The notes under the pieces are model-generated. The model saw only the letters and a program-made list of their open reading frames with translations. It did not search any database and had not been told where the DNA came from. A DNA stretch of 64,000 nucleotides from Serinibacter salmoneus. GTDB taxonomy: Bacteria; Actinomycetota; Actinomycetes; Actinomycetales; Beutenbergiaceae. The DNA lies in contig NZ_PDJD01000001.1 in NCBI RefSeq assembly GCF_002563925.1, forward strand, positions 1,432,973 through 1,496,972, written 5' to 3'. Numbering within the stretch: position 1 is the stretch's first letter; the number at the start of each line of letters is the position of its first letter. Of the stretch, positions 47,941 to 57,937 are shown one piece after another. A program made the position numbers and the translations under genes.

Positions 47941-48933
47941 TTACCCTGACGTCGTGCTCGGAGGGGCGCCGGTCCCTCGCTCGTCCGCCGCCGAGTCGAC
48001 CTCGTTCTCGCCCTGGTTCTCGTCCTTGCTCTCACCCTCGTGTGGGGCGGCCGTGTCCGAACCCACGGACGCACCCTCGGGCTCAGACGCACCCTCGGGC
48101 TCACGGCCGGGGAGCCACACGGTCTCGTCCCGACCCGGGTGGCGTCGGGACAGGACCACGAACGTGACCACGGCCACGAGCCACACCAGGATCGAGGTCC
48201 ACACGTTGAGCCGCAGTCCGAGGATGATCTGCGCCTCGTCCACCCGCAGCATCTCGATCCACACCCGCCCGGTGGTGTACAGCGCGACGTAGAGCCAGAA
48301 CACCCGGCCGTGACCCAGCCGGAACCGGCGGTCCAGCCACAGCAGCACCGCGGCCGCCGCGAGATTCCAGAGGAGCTCGTACAGGAACGTGGGGTGGAAC
48401 AAGGTGCCCACCGCGTAGCCGTCGGGTAGGTACCGCTCGTCGATCTGCAGACCCCACGGCAGGGTCGTCGCAGCGCCGAACAGCTCCTGGTTGAAGTAGT
48501 TGCCCATCCGCCCGATGCCCTGCGCCACCAGCAGCCCGGGCGCGAGCGCGTCCGCGAACGGAGCCATCCGCAGGCCCGCTCGACGCAGACCGATCCAGGC
48601 GCCGAGCGCACCACCCGCGATCGCCCCCCAGATGCCCAGGCCCCCGAGCCAGATCTGTGGGATCAGGGCAAGGTTCCCGTTCGGCCCGAAGTAGGCGTCC
48701 GGCGAGCTGAACACGTGGTACAGCCGCGCACCCACGATGCCGAATGCCACGGCCCACACGGTGATGTCCGCGACCTTCTCGGCGTCACCGCCGCGCTCGG
48801 CGTACCGCCGGCGCAGCATGAGATAGGCGATCACACCGCCCGCGAGGATGAACAGGGCGTAGGCGCGCAGCGGCAGGGGTCCCAGGTACCACACGCTCTG
48901 CGAGGGGCTGGGGATGCCGTCAGCGAGGATCAT
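47941..48933 (-). CDS. lgt: Prolipoprotein diacylglyceryl transferase
   Basis: Membrane enzyme that adds diacylglycerol to the lipobox cysteine of prolipoproteins such as the binding protein and FKBP of this window. The 330-residue product has seven hydrophobic helices, GIVGARLYHV near residue 69, GGLGIWGAIAGG, and the phosphatidylglycerol signature GIGRMGNYFNQELFG near residue 137 with its essential Arg. The C-terminal 65 residues are a Glu/Ser/Gly-rich tail. The start overlaps the trpA stop (ATGA), the common trpA-lgt linkage in Actinobacteria. Confidence 0.95.
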   Translation of the reverse strand: MILADGIPSPSQSVWYLGPLPLRAYALFILAGGVIAYLMLRRRYAERGGDAEKVADITVWAVAFGIVGARLYHVFSSPDAYFGPNGNLALIPQIWLGGLGIWGAIAGGALGAWIGLRRAGLRMAPFADALAPGLLVAQGIGRMGNYFNQELFGAATTLPWGLQIDERYLPDGYAVGTLFHPTFLYELLWNLAAAAVLLWLDRRFRLGHGRVFWLYVALYTTGRVWIEMLRVDEAQIILGLRLNVWTSILVWLVAVVTFVVLSRRHPGRDETVWLPGREPEGASEPEGASVGSDTAAPHEGESKDENQGENEVDSAADERGTGAPPSTTSG

Positions 48934-49757
48934 CGACGCACTCCCGCCGCGAGTTCGGCGGCGAGCGACTGCAGGGCCTCGTAGTCGCCGTCGGGACCGT
49001 CGGGACTGCCGAGCGCCTTCACGAGCGCCGAGCCGACGATGACACCGTCGGCGTAGTTGGCGACCTCATGGGCCTGTTCGGCGGTCGAGACCCCGAGGCC
49101 CACACACACCCGCGGGGCGCCGGTCTCGCGGGTGCGCGCGACGAGCTCCTGCGCACCCGATCCGACGCTCGCGCGGGTACCGGTGACGCCCATCGTCGAG
49201 GCCGCGTAGACGAAACCGCGACAGGCCGCGCTGGTCATCGCGAGGCGCTGCGGTGTGGAACTGGGTGCGACCAGGAAGACCCGGTCCAGGTCGTGCTCGT
49301 CGGAGGCGGCGATCCACTCCGAGGCCTCGTCCGGGATCAGATCGGGCGTGATGAGCCCCGCACCCCCGGCTGCGGCCAGGTCACGCGCGAACGCCGCGGT
49401 GCCATAGGCCAGCACCGGGTTGATGTAGCTCATCACGAGGACGGGAGCGCCCGTCTGCGCAATCGCAGAGACGGCGTCGAAGACGTCACGCACCCGCGTG
49501 CCGCCCCGCAGCGCATGGTCGGCGGCTGCCTGGATGACCGGACCATCCATCCCGGGGTCGGAGTACGGGATCCCGAGCTCCACGACGTCGACCCCGGCCT
49601 CGACCATGGCACGCGCGGCGCGGACCGACCCCGCCACGCTCGGGTACCCGAGCGGGAGGTAACCCACCAACGCCGCCCTGCCCTCCTGGCGCGCACGCTC
49701 GATGGCGCGGATGCTGGAACCCACCGGGGAAGTCTCGCTACTGCTGGGGGCGGTCAC
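48930..49757 (-). CDS. trpA: Tryptophan synthase alpha subunit
   Basis: Releases indole from indole-3-glycerol phosphate. The 275-residue product has the catalytic Glu60 and Asp71 in [18 protein letters not shown], the mobile loop region [11 protein letters not shown] and the phosphate loop VGSALVKAL near the end. The GTG start overlaps the trpB stop by 4 nt and lgt overlaps its own stop, so trpB-trpA-lgt is tightly coupled. Confidence 0.97.
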   Translation of the reverse strand: MTAPSSSETSPVGSSIRAIERARQEGRAALVGYLPLGYPSVAGSVRAARAMVEAGVDVVELGIPYSDPGMDGPVIQAAADHALRGGTRVRDVFDAVSAIAQTGAPVLVMSYINPVLAYGTAAFARDLAAAGGAGLITPDLIPDEASEWIAASDEHDLDRVFLVAPSSTPQRLAMTSAACRGFVYAASTMGVTGTRASVGSGAQELVARTRETGAPRVCVGLGVSTAEQAHEVANYADGVIVGSALVKALGSPDGPDGDYEALQSLAAELAAGVRR

Positions 49758-51073
49758 TCGGTCTCTCCCGTCTCGAGGTAGCCGAACCAACGTCCGGCAG
49801 TCTCCACGTCCTTGTCTCCGCGTCCGGAGAGGTTGATCAGCACGATCCTGTCCGTGGCCGGCGCGGAGGAGTTCGGCTGCGCCGGGCCCAGTCGCAGCGC
49901 GCCCGCCAGGGCGTGGGCCGACTCCAGCGCCGGGATGATCCCCTCGGTGCGGCACAGCAACTGGAAGGCCGCCATTGCCTCCTCGTCCGTGACCGGCTCA
50001 TATCGCGCGCGGCCCGTCTCGTGGAGCCAGGCGTGCTCGGGACCGACGCTGGGGTAGTCCAGTCCGGCGGAGATGGAATGGGTGGGCCTGGTCTGGCCGT
50101 CCTCGTCCTGGAGCACATAGGACCTCGCCCCCTGCAGGACCCCCGGGGAGCCACCGGAGAAGCGCGAGGCGTGCTCCCCCGAGGAGATCCCGTGTCCGCC
50201 CGCCTCGAATCCCACGAGGTCCACGCCGGGGTCGTCGAGGAACGCGTTGAAGATCCCCATGGCATTGGAGCCACCGCCCACACAGGCGGCGACGACGTCC
50301 GGCAACCGTCCGGTCCGCTCGAGCACCTGCGCGCGGGCCTCCTCACCGATCACGCGGTGGAAGTCGCGGACCATCTGGGGGAAGGGATGGGGCCCGGTCA
50401 CGGTGCCGAGCAGGTAGTGGGTGTTCTCCACGTTCGCGACCCAGTCGCGGAAGGCCTCGTTGATCGCGTCCTTGAGGGTGCGGGAGCCGATCGTCACCGG
50501 CACCACCTCGGCGCCCAGCAGCCGCATGCGGGCCACGTTGAGCGCCTGCCGGCGGGTGTCCTCCTCGCCCATGTAGACCGTGCACTCCATCCCCATGAGG
50601 GCGGCAGCGGTGGCCGTGGCCACCCCGTGCTGACCGGCACCGGTCTCCGCGATGAGCCGGGTCTTGCCGAGGCGCTTGACCAGCAGCGCCTGGCCGAGGA
50701 CGTTGTTGATCTTGTGCGAACCCGTGTGGTTGAGGTCCTCGCGCTTGAGGAACACCCGCACGCCCGATCCCACATGGGCGGCGAACCGGGGCACCTCGGT
50801 CAACGGTGAGGGCCGCCCGGTGTAGTCCCGGTGCAGCGCCGCGAGCTCGCGCGCGAACTGCGGATCGGTGCCCGCCTTCTCCCAGGCGTCGGTGAGCTCG
50901 TCCAGCGCGGCGATGAGCGCCTCGGGCACGTAGCGGCCACCGTAGGCCCCGAAGTACGGTCCGGCGACGTCCGCGAGCGGTGTCTCTCGGTGAGCGTCGC
51001 GCGCGGGGGCCGATCGTGTGCTGATCGTGCTGGGATCGGGGGCAGTGGGGGGCGTGGGCTCGAAGTCGGACAT
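49754..51073 (-). CDS. trpB: Tryptophan synthase beta subunit
   Basis: PLP enzyme joining indole and serine to tryptophan. The 439-residue product binds PLP at Lys121 in HTGSHKINN, has the Glu of ETGAGQHG near residue 143, and the phosphate cup GGGSNAMG near residue 266. An N-terminal extension of about 30 residues precedes the fold, within the range of actinobacterial proteins. GGAAAG precedes the ATG. A 92-nt spacer with small hairpins separates it from trpC. Confidence 0.97.
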   Translation of the reverse strand: MSDFEPTPPTAPDPSTISTRSAPARDAHRETPLADVAGPYFGAYGGRYVPEALIAALDELTDAWEKAGTDPQFARELAALHRDYTGRPSPLTEVPRFAAHVGSGVRVFLKREDLNHTGSHKINNVLGQALLVKRLGKTRLIAETGAGQHGVATATAAALMGMECTVYMGEEDTRRQALNVARMRLLGAEVVPVTIGSRTLKDAINEAFRDWVANVENTHYLLGTVTGPHPFPQMVRDFHRVIGEEARAQVLERTGRLPDVVAACVGGGSNAMGIFNAFLDDPGVDLVGFEAGGHGISSGEHASRFSGGSPGVLQGARSYVLQDEDGQTRPTHSISAGLDYPSVGPEHAWLHETGRARYEPVTDEEAMAAFQLLCRTEGIIPALESAHALAGALRLGPAQPNSSAPATDRIVLINLSGRGDKDVETAGRWFGYLETGETE

Positions 51074-51165
51074 CAGTCTTTCCTGGGCGTCGGAGCGGAC
51101 GGTGCGCGGGGCGTGGCCCGCCTCGATACCCGGTGTGGGACCGGGCGCCGGCGGGATCGCGGCGG

Positions 51166-51978
51166 TCAGGGACGGGTGGAGCGCAACGAGGGGTGGGAGC
51201 CGGCCGCGACCAACTCGGCCACGGCGGCTCGGGGGTCGGCGGAGCGCACGAGGCTCTCCCCCACCAGGACGGCATCAGCACCGGAGCGGGCGTAGTCCCG
51301 CACGTCGCGTGCGTCCCGCACCCCCGACTCCGCGATCTTCGCGACATGCTCGGGCAGCACGCGGACCACCTCCTCGAAGGTGCGCCGATCCACCTGCAGG
51401 GTGTGCAGGTTACGCGCGTTGATTCCCACGATGTGGGCGCCGGCGTCGACAGCGCGCTGTGCCTCACCCTGGTCGTGCGCCTCGACCAAGGCCGTCATGC
51501 CCAGGGAGTGGACGCGTTCCACCAGCGAGGTGAGCACGCTCTGCTCCAAGGCCGCCACGATGAGCAGGACCAGATCGGCTCCGTGCGCTCTGGCCTCCCA
51601 GACCTGGTAGGGGGTGACCACGAAGTCCTTGCGGAGCATGGGGATGTCGATCCGAGCGCGCACCTGATCGAAGTCGGCGAGAGAGCCGAGGAAGCGGCGC
51701 TCCTCGGTGAGCACGCTGACCGCGCACGCCCCTCCGGACTCGTAGGCCTCACCGAGCGCGGCAGGGTCCGGGATCGGGGCCAGGGGTCCCTTGCTCGGGC
51801 TGGCGCGTTTGATCTCCGCGATCACCTGCACGCCGTCGTCGTTCTTCAACCGGCCGAGGCAGGAGATCGCCGGGTGTGCTCTGCCCGCGCGTTCCTTCAG
51901 GTCCTCCAGCGTGACGCGCTCCTGGCGCGCCGCGACGTCCTCGCGCACACCGGCAACGATGTCCTCCAACACTGTCAC
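51166..51978 (-). CDS. trpC: Indole-3-glycerol phosphate synthase
   Basis: Closes the indole ring from carboxyphenylamino-deoxyribulose phosphate. The 270-residue product has [13 protein letters not shown] near residue 50, [21 protein letters not shown] near residue 115 and [14 protein letters not shown], with the final [14 protein letters not shown] phosphate loop. GGAGG lies 7 nt before the GTG. trpD and trpF are not in the window; in this group the isomerase step is often done by PriA. Confidence 0.96.
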   Translation of the reverse strand: MTVLEDIVAGVREDVAARQERVTLEDLKERAGRAHPAISCLGRLKNDDGVQVIAEIKRASPSKGPLAPIPDPAALGEAYESGGACAVSVLTEERRFLGSLADFDQVRARIDIPMLRKDFVVTPYQVWEARAHGADLVLLIVAALEQSVLTSLVERVHSLGMTALVEAHDQGEAQRAVDAGAHIVGINARNLHTLQVDRRTFEEVVRVLPEHVAKIAESGVRDARDVRDYARSGADAVLVGESLVRSADPRAAVAELVAAGSHPSLRSTRP

Positions 51979-52009
51979 GCTGTGTCCTCCCGATCGACCC
52001 CGTGCTCCC

Positions 52010-52015
52010 AGGCTA
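52010..52015 (-). promoter_or_regulatory. Candidate trpC -10 box
   Basis: TAGCCT on the minus strand in the 91-nt spacer upstream of trpC, giving a leader of about 25 nt. No leader peptide rich in Trp codons and no attenuator pair is seen here. Confidence 0.4.
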
Positions 52016-52069
52016 ATGCCCCGCGCGGCAGGTCGGGACCACGGACCCGTGGCACCGGCGAGAGCGGAC

Positions 52070-52504
52070 TCACCCGGCCGCGGGCTGGGCGAGAGGTCCC
52101 AGGTACGGCACCAGCAGTGGCACGTTGCGCAGCACCCAGAAACCGATGACCGCCACGCCGAGCGTGACCACCGCACCCGCGGGAGGCTCCCAGGGCTCAC
52201 GACCCGCCCTCGCATCCAGGGCCCAGCGGATCACGGCGGCGGCCACCGCGACCAGGCCCACCACCACCAGCGGGTTGTAGGCCCACGCCGTGGCGAGATC
52301 ACCGTGCAGGAGGGAGTCCACCGCGCGCAGTCCGCCGCATCCGGGGCAGACCAGGCCGATCAGCAGACTCGGGCAGGTCACGTAGTGGTGCTCGCTCGGC
52401 GCCGCGAGCACCACCAGCGCCACTCCCCCCGCCAGGAGCGCACCGAAGGACCAGGCCTGCGCCCTCGCGGCACGGCCATGGGCCGACGGCGCACCCCGGG
52501 TCAT
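52070..52504 (-). CDS. DUF2752 membrane protein
   Basis: Small membrane protein of 144 residues in the DUF2752 family; function unknown. It has three or four hydrophobic segments and the family motif [19 protein letters not shown] (about residues 44-62), whose paired cysteines might bind metal or form a disulfide. It sits between trpC and a DUF4190-like gene, 1 nt from the latter, in the group of small membrane genes within the trp region. Confidence 0.85.
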   Translation of the reverse strand: MTRGAPSAHGRAARAQAWSFGALLAGGVALVVLAAPSEHHYVTCPSLLIGLVCPGCGGLRAVDSLLHGDLATAWAYNPLVVVGLVAVAAAVIRWALDARAGREPWEPPAGAVVTLGVAVIGFWVLRNVPLLVPYLGPLAQPAAG

Positions 52505-52505
52505 C

Positions 52506-53042
52506 TCAACCCACGAGCTGGTTCATCAGTTCGGCGTACTCGGGGGTGGTCATCACCCAGAGCAGGTAGCCCACGCCCACGAGGGCCCCGAGCACACTCA
52601 GGACCAGTCCGGTGATCGCCATGGTCCGGTTGCTCGCGAGGCCACGGCGCGCAGCGGAGACACCCATGGCGCCCGTGATGATGCCCGCGAGTCCGATCGT
52701 GGCGGCCACCAAGGTGGTACAGAACAGCACGAGGCTGGCGATCCCCAGCGCCAGCGACCAGATGCCGAGGGCGTTGCGCTCCTTGCCCGTGCGGTACGGG
52801 TCGAACCCACCACCGCCTCCGCGCCCCGAGTACCCCGGCGGCGTGCCGTACGGGGTGGGAGGGGCGGCGTAGTTCGGTGATGCGGAGTAGTTCGGCGGTG
52901 CGGCGTAACCCGGCGGCGTGCCGTAGGGGTCCTGCGGGGTCCCGCTCGTACCAGGAGGGCTGCCCCAGGCGCCCGAGGCGGGCGGCTGCTGCCCCTCGGG
53001 CAGGCGCGCTCCGTAGCGTGGTTCGTCCGGGGGATTGCTCAC
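52506..53042 (-). CDS. DUF4190-type membrane protein with Pro/Tyr/Gly-rich N-terminus
   Basis: The 178-residue product has about 95 disordered residues with repeated TPPGYAAPPNYSASPNY-type segments, then two long hydrophobic helices (ALGIWSLALGIASLVLFCTT and ITGLVLSVLGALVGVGYLLW) around the GITGAMGVSAARRG loop typical of DUF4190. Function unknown. The GTG at 53042 is chosen because AGGAG lies 6 nt upstream; a GTG 10 codons earlier has none. Confidence 0.85.
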   Translation of the reverse strand: MSNPPDEPRYGARLPEGQQPPASGAWGSPPGTSGTPQDPYGTPPGYAAPPNYSASPNYAAPPTPYGTPPGYSGRGGGGGFDPYRTGKERNALGIWSLALGIASLVLFCTTLVAATIGLAGIITGAMGVSAARRGLASNRTMAITGLVLSVLGALVGVGYLLWVMTTPEYAELMNQLVG

Positions 53043-53081
53043 TGCTGCTCCTGTCTCGTTACTGCTGCCCACCCAGCGTAG

Positions 53082-53456
53082 TCACGCGACGAGCGCGATC
53101 ACGCCCGCCTGGCAGCCGAGGGCGAACAGCGAGAAGGCCAGGGACCACGCCCGGTCCCGGACACCCCGTGGGCCCACTGCGGCCCGTCCGGCGAGCACCA
53201 CGCCGGGCACCGCGAGCGGGACGAACCCGATCAGGGTCGCGAGCACCGCGGTCACCATGACCCACGGTGACGTGCTCACCAGCGGACGGGACACCAGCTC
53301 CCGGATCCACACCACCCGCTCACGCGAGCGCGGTGGTGGGTCGACGGGCAGGTCGTCCGCAGCCACGGGCACCGCTCGCGGCTCGCCCAGGAAGGGCTCC
53401 GGGGTGCCGTATGCGGGCACCTCCGGGTGCTCCCTCGCGCGGGAACGGCGCGCCAT
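53082..53456 (-). CDS. Hypothetical membrane protein
   Basis: A 124-residue protein not assigned to a family by eye. Residues 1-55 are polar and charged (REHPEVPAYGTPEPFLGEP), then two or three hydrophobic helices follow (SPWVMVTAVLATLIGFVPLAVPG, AWSLAFSLFALGCQAGVIALVA). It follows the next gene by 5 nt and belongs to the row of small membrane-protein genes downstream of trpE. Confidence 0.75.
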   Translation of the reverse strand: MARRSRAREHPEVPAYGTPEPFLGEPRAVPVAADDLPVDPPPRSRERVVWIRELVSRPLVSTSPWVMVTAVLATLIGFVPLAVPGVVLAGRAAVGPRGVRDRAWSLAFSLFALGCQAGVIALVA

Positions 53457-53461
53457 GGGGA

Positions 53462-53755
53462 CTAGGAGGCGATGTGGTCCGCGCCCGCGCGATCCACCCG
53501 GTGCGGTGCGGGTTGTCCGAGCCCTGCCGCGCGCAGCGCGCCACCCACGACGAGTGAGAGGACACCGACCACGATGCCGGCCCACCACACGGGTGTGAGG
53601 TGGGCGACGAGTCCCACCCCGACGATCGTGGCAGCGAGCATCAGCCCGTAGCACACGAGCCAACCCGCGGTCGTCTTGCCCTCGTTGTGGAAGGGCACGT
53701 ACTGCGGGATGGCGTCGCCGCCCTCCGAGACGAGCATCAGGGACTTCTCACTCAC
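53462..53755 (-). CDS. Small membrane protein resembling the HGxS-type DUF6704 family
   Basis: The 97-residue product has a short polar start, the segment YVPFHNEGKTTAGW just before the first helix, and two helices (YGLMLAATIVGVGLV, WWAGIVVGVLSLVVGGALRAAGLG). The His-x-x-Gly-x-x-x-Ala/Gly-Trp pattern at the membrane entry recalls small actinobacterial proteins often found in the trp locus. The family name is from memory and tentative; function unknown. The GTG start at 53755 follows GGTCGGCAC without a strong ribosome site. Confidence 0.7.
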   Translation of the reverse strand: MSEKSLMLVSEGGDAIPQYVPFHNEGKTTAGWLVCYGLMLAATIVGVGLVAHLTPVWWAGIVVGVLSLVVGGALRAAGLGQPAPHRVDRAGADHIAS

Positions 53756-53864
53756 GTGCCGACCTCCGGGTGTGGGGCTGTTGCGCCCGCCGTGCATCTC
53801 CTGCCCCCACCCTACTGTGTACCGGCGACCCGACGCCGACCGGCGGGCTCCGCGCGGCACCGCT

Positions 53865-54404
53865 CTACGCGGTCGGGTCCTGCCCGCGCGAGAGCGAGTC
53901 CCAGTCGTCAGCGGGCGTGTGCGACCCACGGGCGTCGCGCTCGTACCGGGCTCCCCGCGCGGCGGACGCAGGCACAGCCAGCAGGCCTGCCACCGTGAGG
54001 GTCAGCAGCACACCCACCACGAGAAAGGCGACCGGCCACACCGTGGTGGTGACGGCGCCCGACACCTGCGCCACGCCCGTGGCCTGCGCGGCCGCGGAGG
54101 CCAGCGCCGCGTGCGGATCACGCCAGGCCAGGACACCCGCGACCACCAGGGACAGCGCGGCCAGGACCATGACCCCCGTCACCACCCGCGCGAGGGCGCC
54201 GTGCACCAACAGGAGCGCCGCCAGACCCGCACCGAGCACCAACACCAGCGCCCCGAGCACGGGGGACGCCTCGAAACCGGAGGCCGAGACCACGATGGTG
54301 CCGGTCGCGGCATCCACCGGAGCCGAGAACCACGTCGCGGCTGCGCCGGCCGCGGCGAGCGCGGCGAGCAGCAGCACCGCGCCCAGCAGCCGCAGCCGCG
54401 TCAC
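53865..54404 (-). CDS. Trp biosynthesis-associated membrane protein
   Basis: Conserved membrane protein of actinobacterial trp operons (the trp-operon protein family once listed as TIGR02234); role unknown. The 179-residue product has four hydrophobic segments, the first a signal-like LLGAVLLLAALAAAGAAATWF followed by the ASGFEASPVLGALVLVLGAGLAALL region. The GTG start overlaps the trpE stop (GTGA), so it is coupled to trpE. Confidence 0.87.
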   Translation of the reverse strand: MTRLRLLGAVLLLAALAAAGAAATWFSAPVDAATGTIVVSASGFEASPVLGALVLVLGAGLAALLLVHGALARVVTGVMVLAALSLVVAGVLAWRDPHAALASAAAQATGVAQVSGAVTTTVWPVAFLVVGVLLTLTVAGLLAVPASAARGARYERDARGSHTPADDWDSLSRGQDPTA

Positions 54405-55972
54405 TCGGGCACGTCCCGGTCCGCCAACCGGCCGGCGAGATCGACCGCGGCGATCACCGCGGCGGCCTTGTTGCGGCACTCCTCGAACTCGGCGCTCGGC
54501 TGGGAATCCGCCACGATCCCCGCACCGGACTGCACGTGGGCAGTTCCGCGCGCGATGATCGCGGTGCGGATCGCGATCGCCATGTCCAGGTTCCCGGCCA
54601 GGTCGACGTAGCCGACAGTGCCGCCGTAGACGCCGCGGCGTGTCGGCTCGAGCTCCGCGATCAACTGCACCGCACGAGGCTTGGGGGCTCCGCTCAAGGT
54701 CCCTGCCGGGAAGGTCGCCGTCAGGGCGTCCAGCGCTCCCGCGTCCGGGCGCATCTGGCCGGTGACGGTCGAGCAGATGTGCATGATGTGCGAGAAGCGT
54801 TTGATGTCCATGAACTCGCTCACGGCCACGGTTCCCGCACGAGCGACCTTTGCCAGGTCGTTGCGGCCGAGGTCGACCAGCATCAGGTGCTCGGAGCCCT
54901 CCTTGGGATCGGCCAGCAGTTCCTCGGCGAGTTCCGCGTCCTGCGCGGCGTCCTTCCCACGGGGCCGGGACCCGGCGATCGGGTAGGTCATGACCTCCTG
55001 ACCCTCGACCCGCGCCAGGGTCTCGGGGCTGGAACCCACCACCGCGAAGGGTCTCCCCTCGGCATCCTCCAGGTGCACGCAGTACATGTAGGGACTCGGG
55101 TTGAGTGCCCGCAGCGCACGGTAGACGTCGATCGGCTCGGCTGCGCACTCCACGTCGAACCGCTGGGAGAGGACCACCTGGAACACGTCACCGTCGCGGA
55201 TGTGCTCCTTGGCCCGCTCCACGGCGTCCTCGTACTCCTCGCGGGTGGAACGTGCACGCACGCGCGGTGCCGGGGCCGTGGGGTCCTCACGCATGGTGCC
55301 GCCTGGCACCGGGCGCGTGAGCGCCGCCGTCATGTCCTCCAGGCGACCCACCGCGCGGCGGTGGGCATCCCCGATCCCACCCGGCAGCCCGTCGGCGTTG
55401 ATTGCGTTCGAGATCAACCACACCAAGCCGCTGTGGTGGTCCACCACCGCGAGGTCCTCCACCAGTGCCAGGGACAGATCGGGCAGGCCGAGCTCGTCCT
55501 GCCCGGTCGGGGTCAGGGTCGGCTCCCAGTACCGGATCGCGTCCCACCCGATGGCGCCCACGAAACCGCTCGTCAGCGGCGGGAGCCCCGCGATCGGTTC
55601 CGTACGCAGGGCGGCAAGGGCGTGATCGAGGACCTCGAGCGGATTCCCCTGGTGCCGCAACCCCCGGGGCACGTCGCCCCGCCAGGCGGCCTCGCCGTCG
55701 CGAGCGGTGAGCAGCGCCCGGGAGGCCACTCCGATGAAGCTGTAGCGACCACCCGAGCCCTCACTCGTGGCCGACTCGAGGATGAACGTGCCAGGCCTGC
55801 CCTGGGCGAGCGCGCGGTAGATCCCCACGGGCGTGAGGGCATCGGCGAGCAGGCGGCGCACCACCGGCACCACGCGGTGATCGCGGCCGAGGTCGCGGAA
55901 CTCCGACAGGGTGGGCCAGATGGCGCCGCTGGGAAGATCCGCAGGAAACTCCACGCTCGGCGCCTCAGCCAC
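54401..55972 (-). CDS. trpE: Anthranilate synthase component I
   Basis: Converts chorismate to anthranilate with a glutamine amidotransferase partner, which is not in this window. The 523-residue product has the regulatory lobe with [16 protein letters not shown]-like sequence near residue 65 (the ES motif of the tryptophan site), and the catalytic lobe with [52 protein letters not shown] and [12 protein letters not shown]. The ATG overlaps the hisI end by 8 nt. Confidence 0.96.
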   Translation of the reverse strand: MAEAPSVEFPADLPSGAIWPTLSEFRDLGRDHRVVPVVRRLLADALTPVGIYRALAQGRPGTFILESATSEGSGGRYSFIGVASRALLTARDGEAAWRGDVPRGLRHQGNPLEVLDHALAALRTEPIAGLPPLTSGFVGAIGWDAIRYWEPTLTPTGQDELGLPDLSLALVEDLAVVDHHSGLVWLISNAINADGLPGGIGDAHRRAVGRLEDMTAALTRPVPGGTMREDPTAPAPRVRARSTREEYEDAVERAKEHIRDGDVFQVVLSQRFDVECAAEPIDVYRALRALNPSPYMYCVHLEDAEGRPFAVVGSSPETLARVEGQEVMTYPIAGSRPRGKDAAQDAELAEELLADPKEGSEHLMLVDLGRNDLAKVARAGTVAVSEFMDIKRFSHIMHICSTVTGQMRPDAGALDALTATFPAGTLSGAPKPRAVQLIAELEPTRRGVYGGTVGYVDLAGNLDMAIAIRTAIIARGTAHVQSGAGIVADSQPSAEFEECRNKAAAVIAAVDLAGRLADRDVPE

Positions 55973-56369
55973 GGGACGGCTCCGGCAGCGACGTCACGGC
56001 GGGCAGCTCGCCGCCCGCATCGAAGCAGGAGAGGGCACCCGTGTGACAGGCCGCGCCGACCTGCGCCACCCGCACGAGGAGCGCATCGCCGTCGCAGTCG
56101 ATCTCCAGACCACGCACGTACTGTGCGTGACCGGAGGTGTCACCCTTGCGCCAGTACTCCTGCCGGGAGCGGCTCCAGAACACCACCCGGCCCTCCGCGA
56201 GGGTCCGGCGCAACGCTTCGTCGTCCATCCAACCGAGCATGAGGACCCTGTCGGTCGAGTGGTCCTGCACGATGGCCGCGACGAGGCCGTCCGCATCCCT
56301 CTTGAGCCTGGAGGCGATCGTGGGCGCGAGGACCGGTGCGGCGGGTGTGTCGGGTCGGGATTGGCTCAC
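55965..56369 (-). CDS. hisI: Phosphoribosyl-AMP cyclohydrolase
   Basis: Third step of histidine synthesis, opening the adenine ring of phosphoribosyl-AMP. The 134-residue product has [36 protein letters not shown] and the metal-binding ending [21 protein letters not shown]. It is the stand-alone cyclohydrolase without a HisE domain. The second of two adjacent GTG codons is preferred (AGGA 7 nt upstream). It shares a 74-nt divergent region with the DinB-like gene. Confidence 0.95.
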   Translation of the reverse strand: MSQSRPDTPAAPVLAPTIASRLKRDADGLVAAIVQDHSTDRVLMLGWMDDEALRRTLAEGRVVFWSRSRQEYWRKGDTSGHAQYVRGLEIDCDGDALLVRVAQVGAACHTGALSCFDAGGELPAVTSLPEPSRG

Positions 56370-56443
56370 CACGTCATCCTGCCACGCGGCCACCCACCGC
56401 CGACCGCTCGGCACGGGCCTGGCGGGCGGGTGAGGATAGGGCC

Positions 56444-57085
56444 ATGGACCACGACGACCCGGACACCACCCCACGCATCCGGCTGGCGGCGGCGCTCGCC
56501 GCCGTGACGCCCCACTCGCCCACGTTGTGCGAGGGCTGGCAGGCGCGGCACCTCGCCGCCCACGTGATGCTGCGGGAGCGCGCACCGCATCGGGTCGTCG
56601 CCGACCTGCTGCGCCGTGCCCCGGTGACGGGTGGTCACCTGGGGGCGGTGGCCGACGACGCGGCGGAGCTGCCCGGGTACACCCGGCTCGTGGAGGAGAT
56701 CACCCAGGGCCCCTGGCGGTTCTCACCGATGGCCACGCGGGCCGCGACCCTGACGGAGTTCCTGGTGCACGAGCAGGATGTGCGTCGAGGCGAGGCCCTG
56801 CCCTCCTCGCCCACGCGCCTGGGACCCCGCGTATCCGCGTCCGTGTGGCGGTCCTGCCTCGCGATGGCACGGATGCGGCTGCTGCGTCACCGGGACGGCC
56901 ATGGCCTGGTGCTGGTCACACCCGAGGGTCCTCGTGCCGTGGTGCGCCGCGGCGCCACCTCGGCGGTGCTGACCGGTGAACCGGTCGAACTACTCCTTGC
57001 GCTGTGGGGGCGCGGTGAGGCCAGTCTCACGCAGTGGAGTGGCGACGGTGAGGCCGTGGCCGCGCTGTCGGGGGCGCTGAGGTAG
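56444..57085 (+). CDS. TIGR03085-type DinB-like metal-binding protein
   Basis: Protein of the DinB/maleylpyruvate-isomerase four-helix superfamily, 213 residues; substrate unknown. It shows [21 protein letters not shown] with the first His of the metal site near residue 32 and [14 protein letters not shown] with the second His near residue 110, the pattern of this family. The C-terminal part ([24 protein letters not shown]) is the usual closing domain. It lies on the plus strand between hisI and hisF, breaking their otherwise common direction. Confidence 0.87.
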   Translation: MDHDDPDTTPRIRLAAALAAVTPHSPTLCEGWQARHLAAHVMLRERAPHRVVADLLRRAPVTGGHLGAVADDAAELPGYTRLVEEITQGPWRFSPMATRAATLTEFLVHEQDVRRGEALPSSPTRLGPRVSASVWRSCLAMARMRLLRHRDGHGLVLVTPEGPRAVVRRGATSAVLTGEPVELLLALWGRGEASLTQWSGDGEAVAALSGALR

Positions 57086-57111
57086 GGCCGGCCCGGCGTG
57101 GTGGCCGCGAC

Positions 57112-57882
57112 TCAGCGCACGGGGTGACCCGCGCGCGCCAGGGCCTCCTTCACCTCGGCTATCCCCAGCGTGGCGAAGTGGAATACGCTCGCCGCCAGGA
57201 CGGCGTCGGCGCCTGCGTCCGCTGCCTCCACGAAGTGCTGCACCGTGCCCGCGCCGCCGCTGGCGATCAGCGGCACGTCGACCTCGGCGCGGACCTCACG
57301 CAGCATGGGCAGATCGAACCCGTCCGTGGTGCCGTCCGCGTCGATCGAGTTCAGCAGCACCTCCCCGGCGCCGCGGTCAGCCGCCTCCGCGGCCCAGGCG
57401 ACCGCGTCCATCCCGGTGCCGCGCCGGCCCCCGTGCGTCGTGACCTCGTACCCGGACGGCGTGACGGCACCGTCCCGGCAGCGACGGGCGTCCACCGAGA
57501 CCACCACCACCTGATTCCCGAAGCGGCGGGCGATCTCGGTGATCACCTCGGGGCGGGCGATCGCCGCCGTGTTGATCCCCACCTTGTCGGCGCCGGCCCG
57601 CAGCAGACGCTCCACGTCCGCCACGCCACGCACCCCGCCGCCGACGGTGAGCGGCACGAAGACCTGCTCGGCTGCACTCGTGACCGTCTCGACTGTCGTC
57701 GCCCGGTCCGAGCTGGAGGCGCTGACGTCCAGGAACGTGACCTCGTCGGCGCCGTCGGCGTCGTAACGGCGCGCGAGTTCGACCGGGTCGCCAGCATCTC
57801 GCAGCCCCACGAACCGCACTCCCTTGACCACCCGACCGGCGTCGACGTCCAGGCACGGGATCACACGCAGGGCGACGCTCAT
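57112..57882 (-). CDS. hisF: Imidazole glycerol phosphate synthase cyclase subunit
   Basis: Cyclase half of the HisFH complex, making imidazole glycerol phosphate. The 256-residue TIM barrel has the catalytic Asp12 in [14 protein letters not shown] and Asp131 in [10 protein letters not shown], plus phosphate loops GGGVRG near residue 81 and ASGGAGT near the end. HisH and the other his genes are not here. It starts 55 nt after the FKBP stop. Confidence 0.97.
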   Translation of the reverse strand: MSVALRVIPCLDVDAGRVVKGVRFVGLRDAGDPVELARRYDADGADEVTFLDVSASSSDRATTVETVTSAAEQVFVPLTVGGGVRGVADVERLLRAGADKVGINTAAIARPEVITEIARRFGNQVVVVSVDARRCRDGAVTPSGYEVTTHGGRRGTGMDAVAWAAEAADRGAGEVLLNSIDADGTTDGFDLPMLREVRAEVDVPLIASGGAGTVQHFVEAADAGADAVLAASVFHFATLGIAEVKEALARAGHPVR

Positions 57883-57937
57883 GATGACCAGAGTAGTCGC
57901 GCCACCCGCGCCGCCGCGCTCACCCGCGCCTGCGGCG

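Noticed and set aside
51074-51165. Tryptophan attenuator between trpC and trpB
   Set aside because: A 6-bp CCCGGT/ACCGGG hairpin exists, but there is no short frame with Trp codons and no competing stem or U-run.
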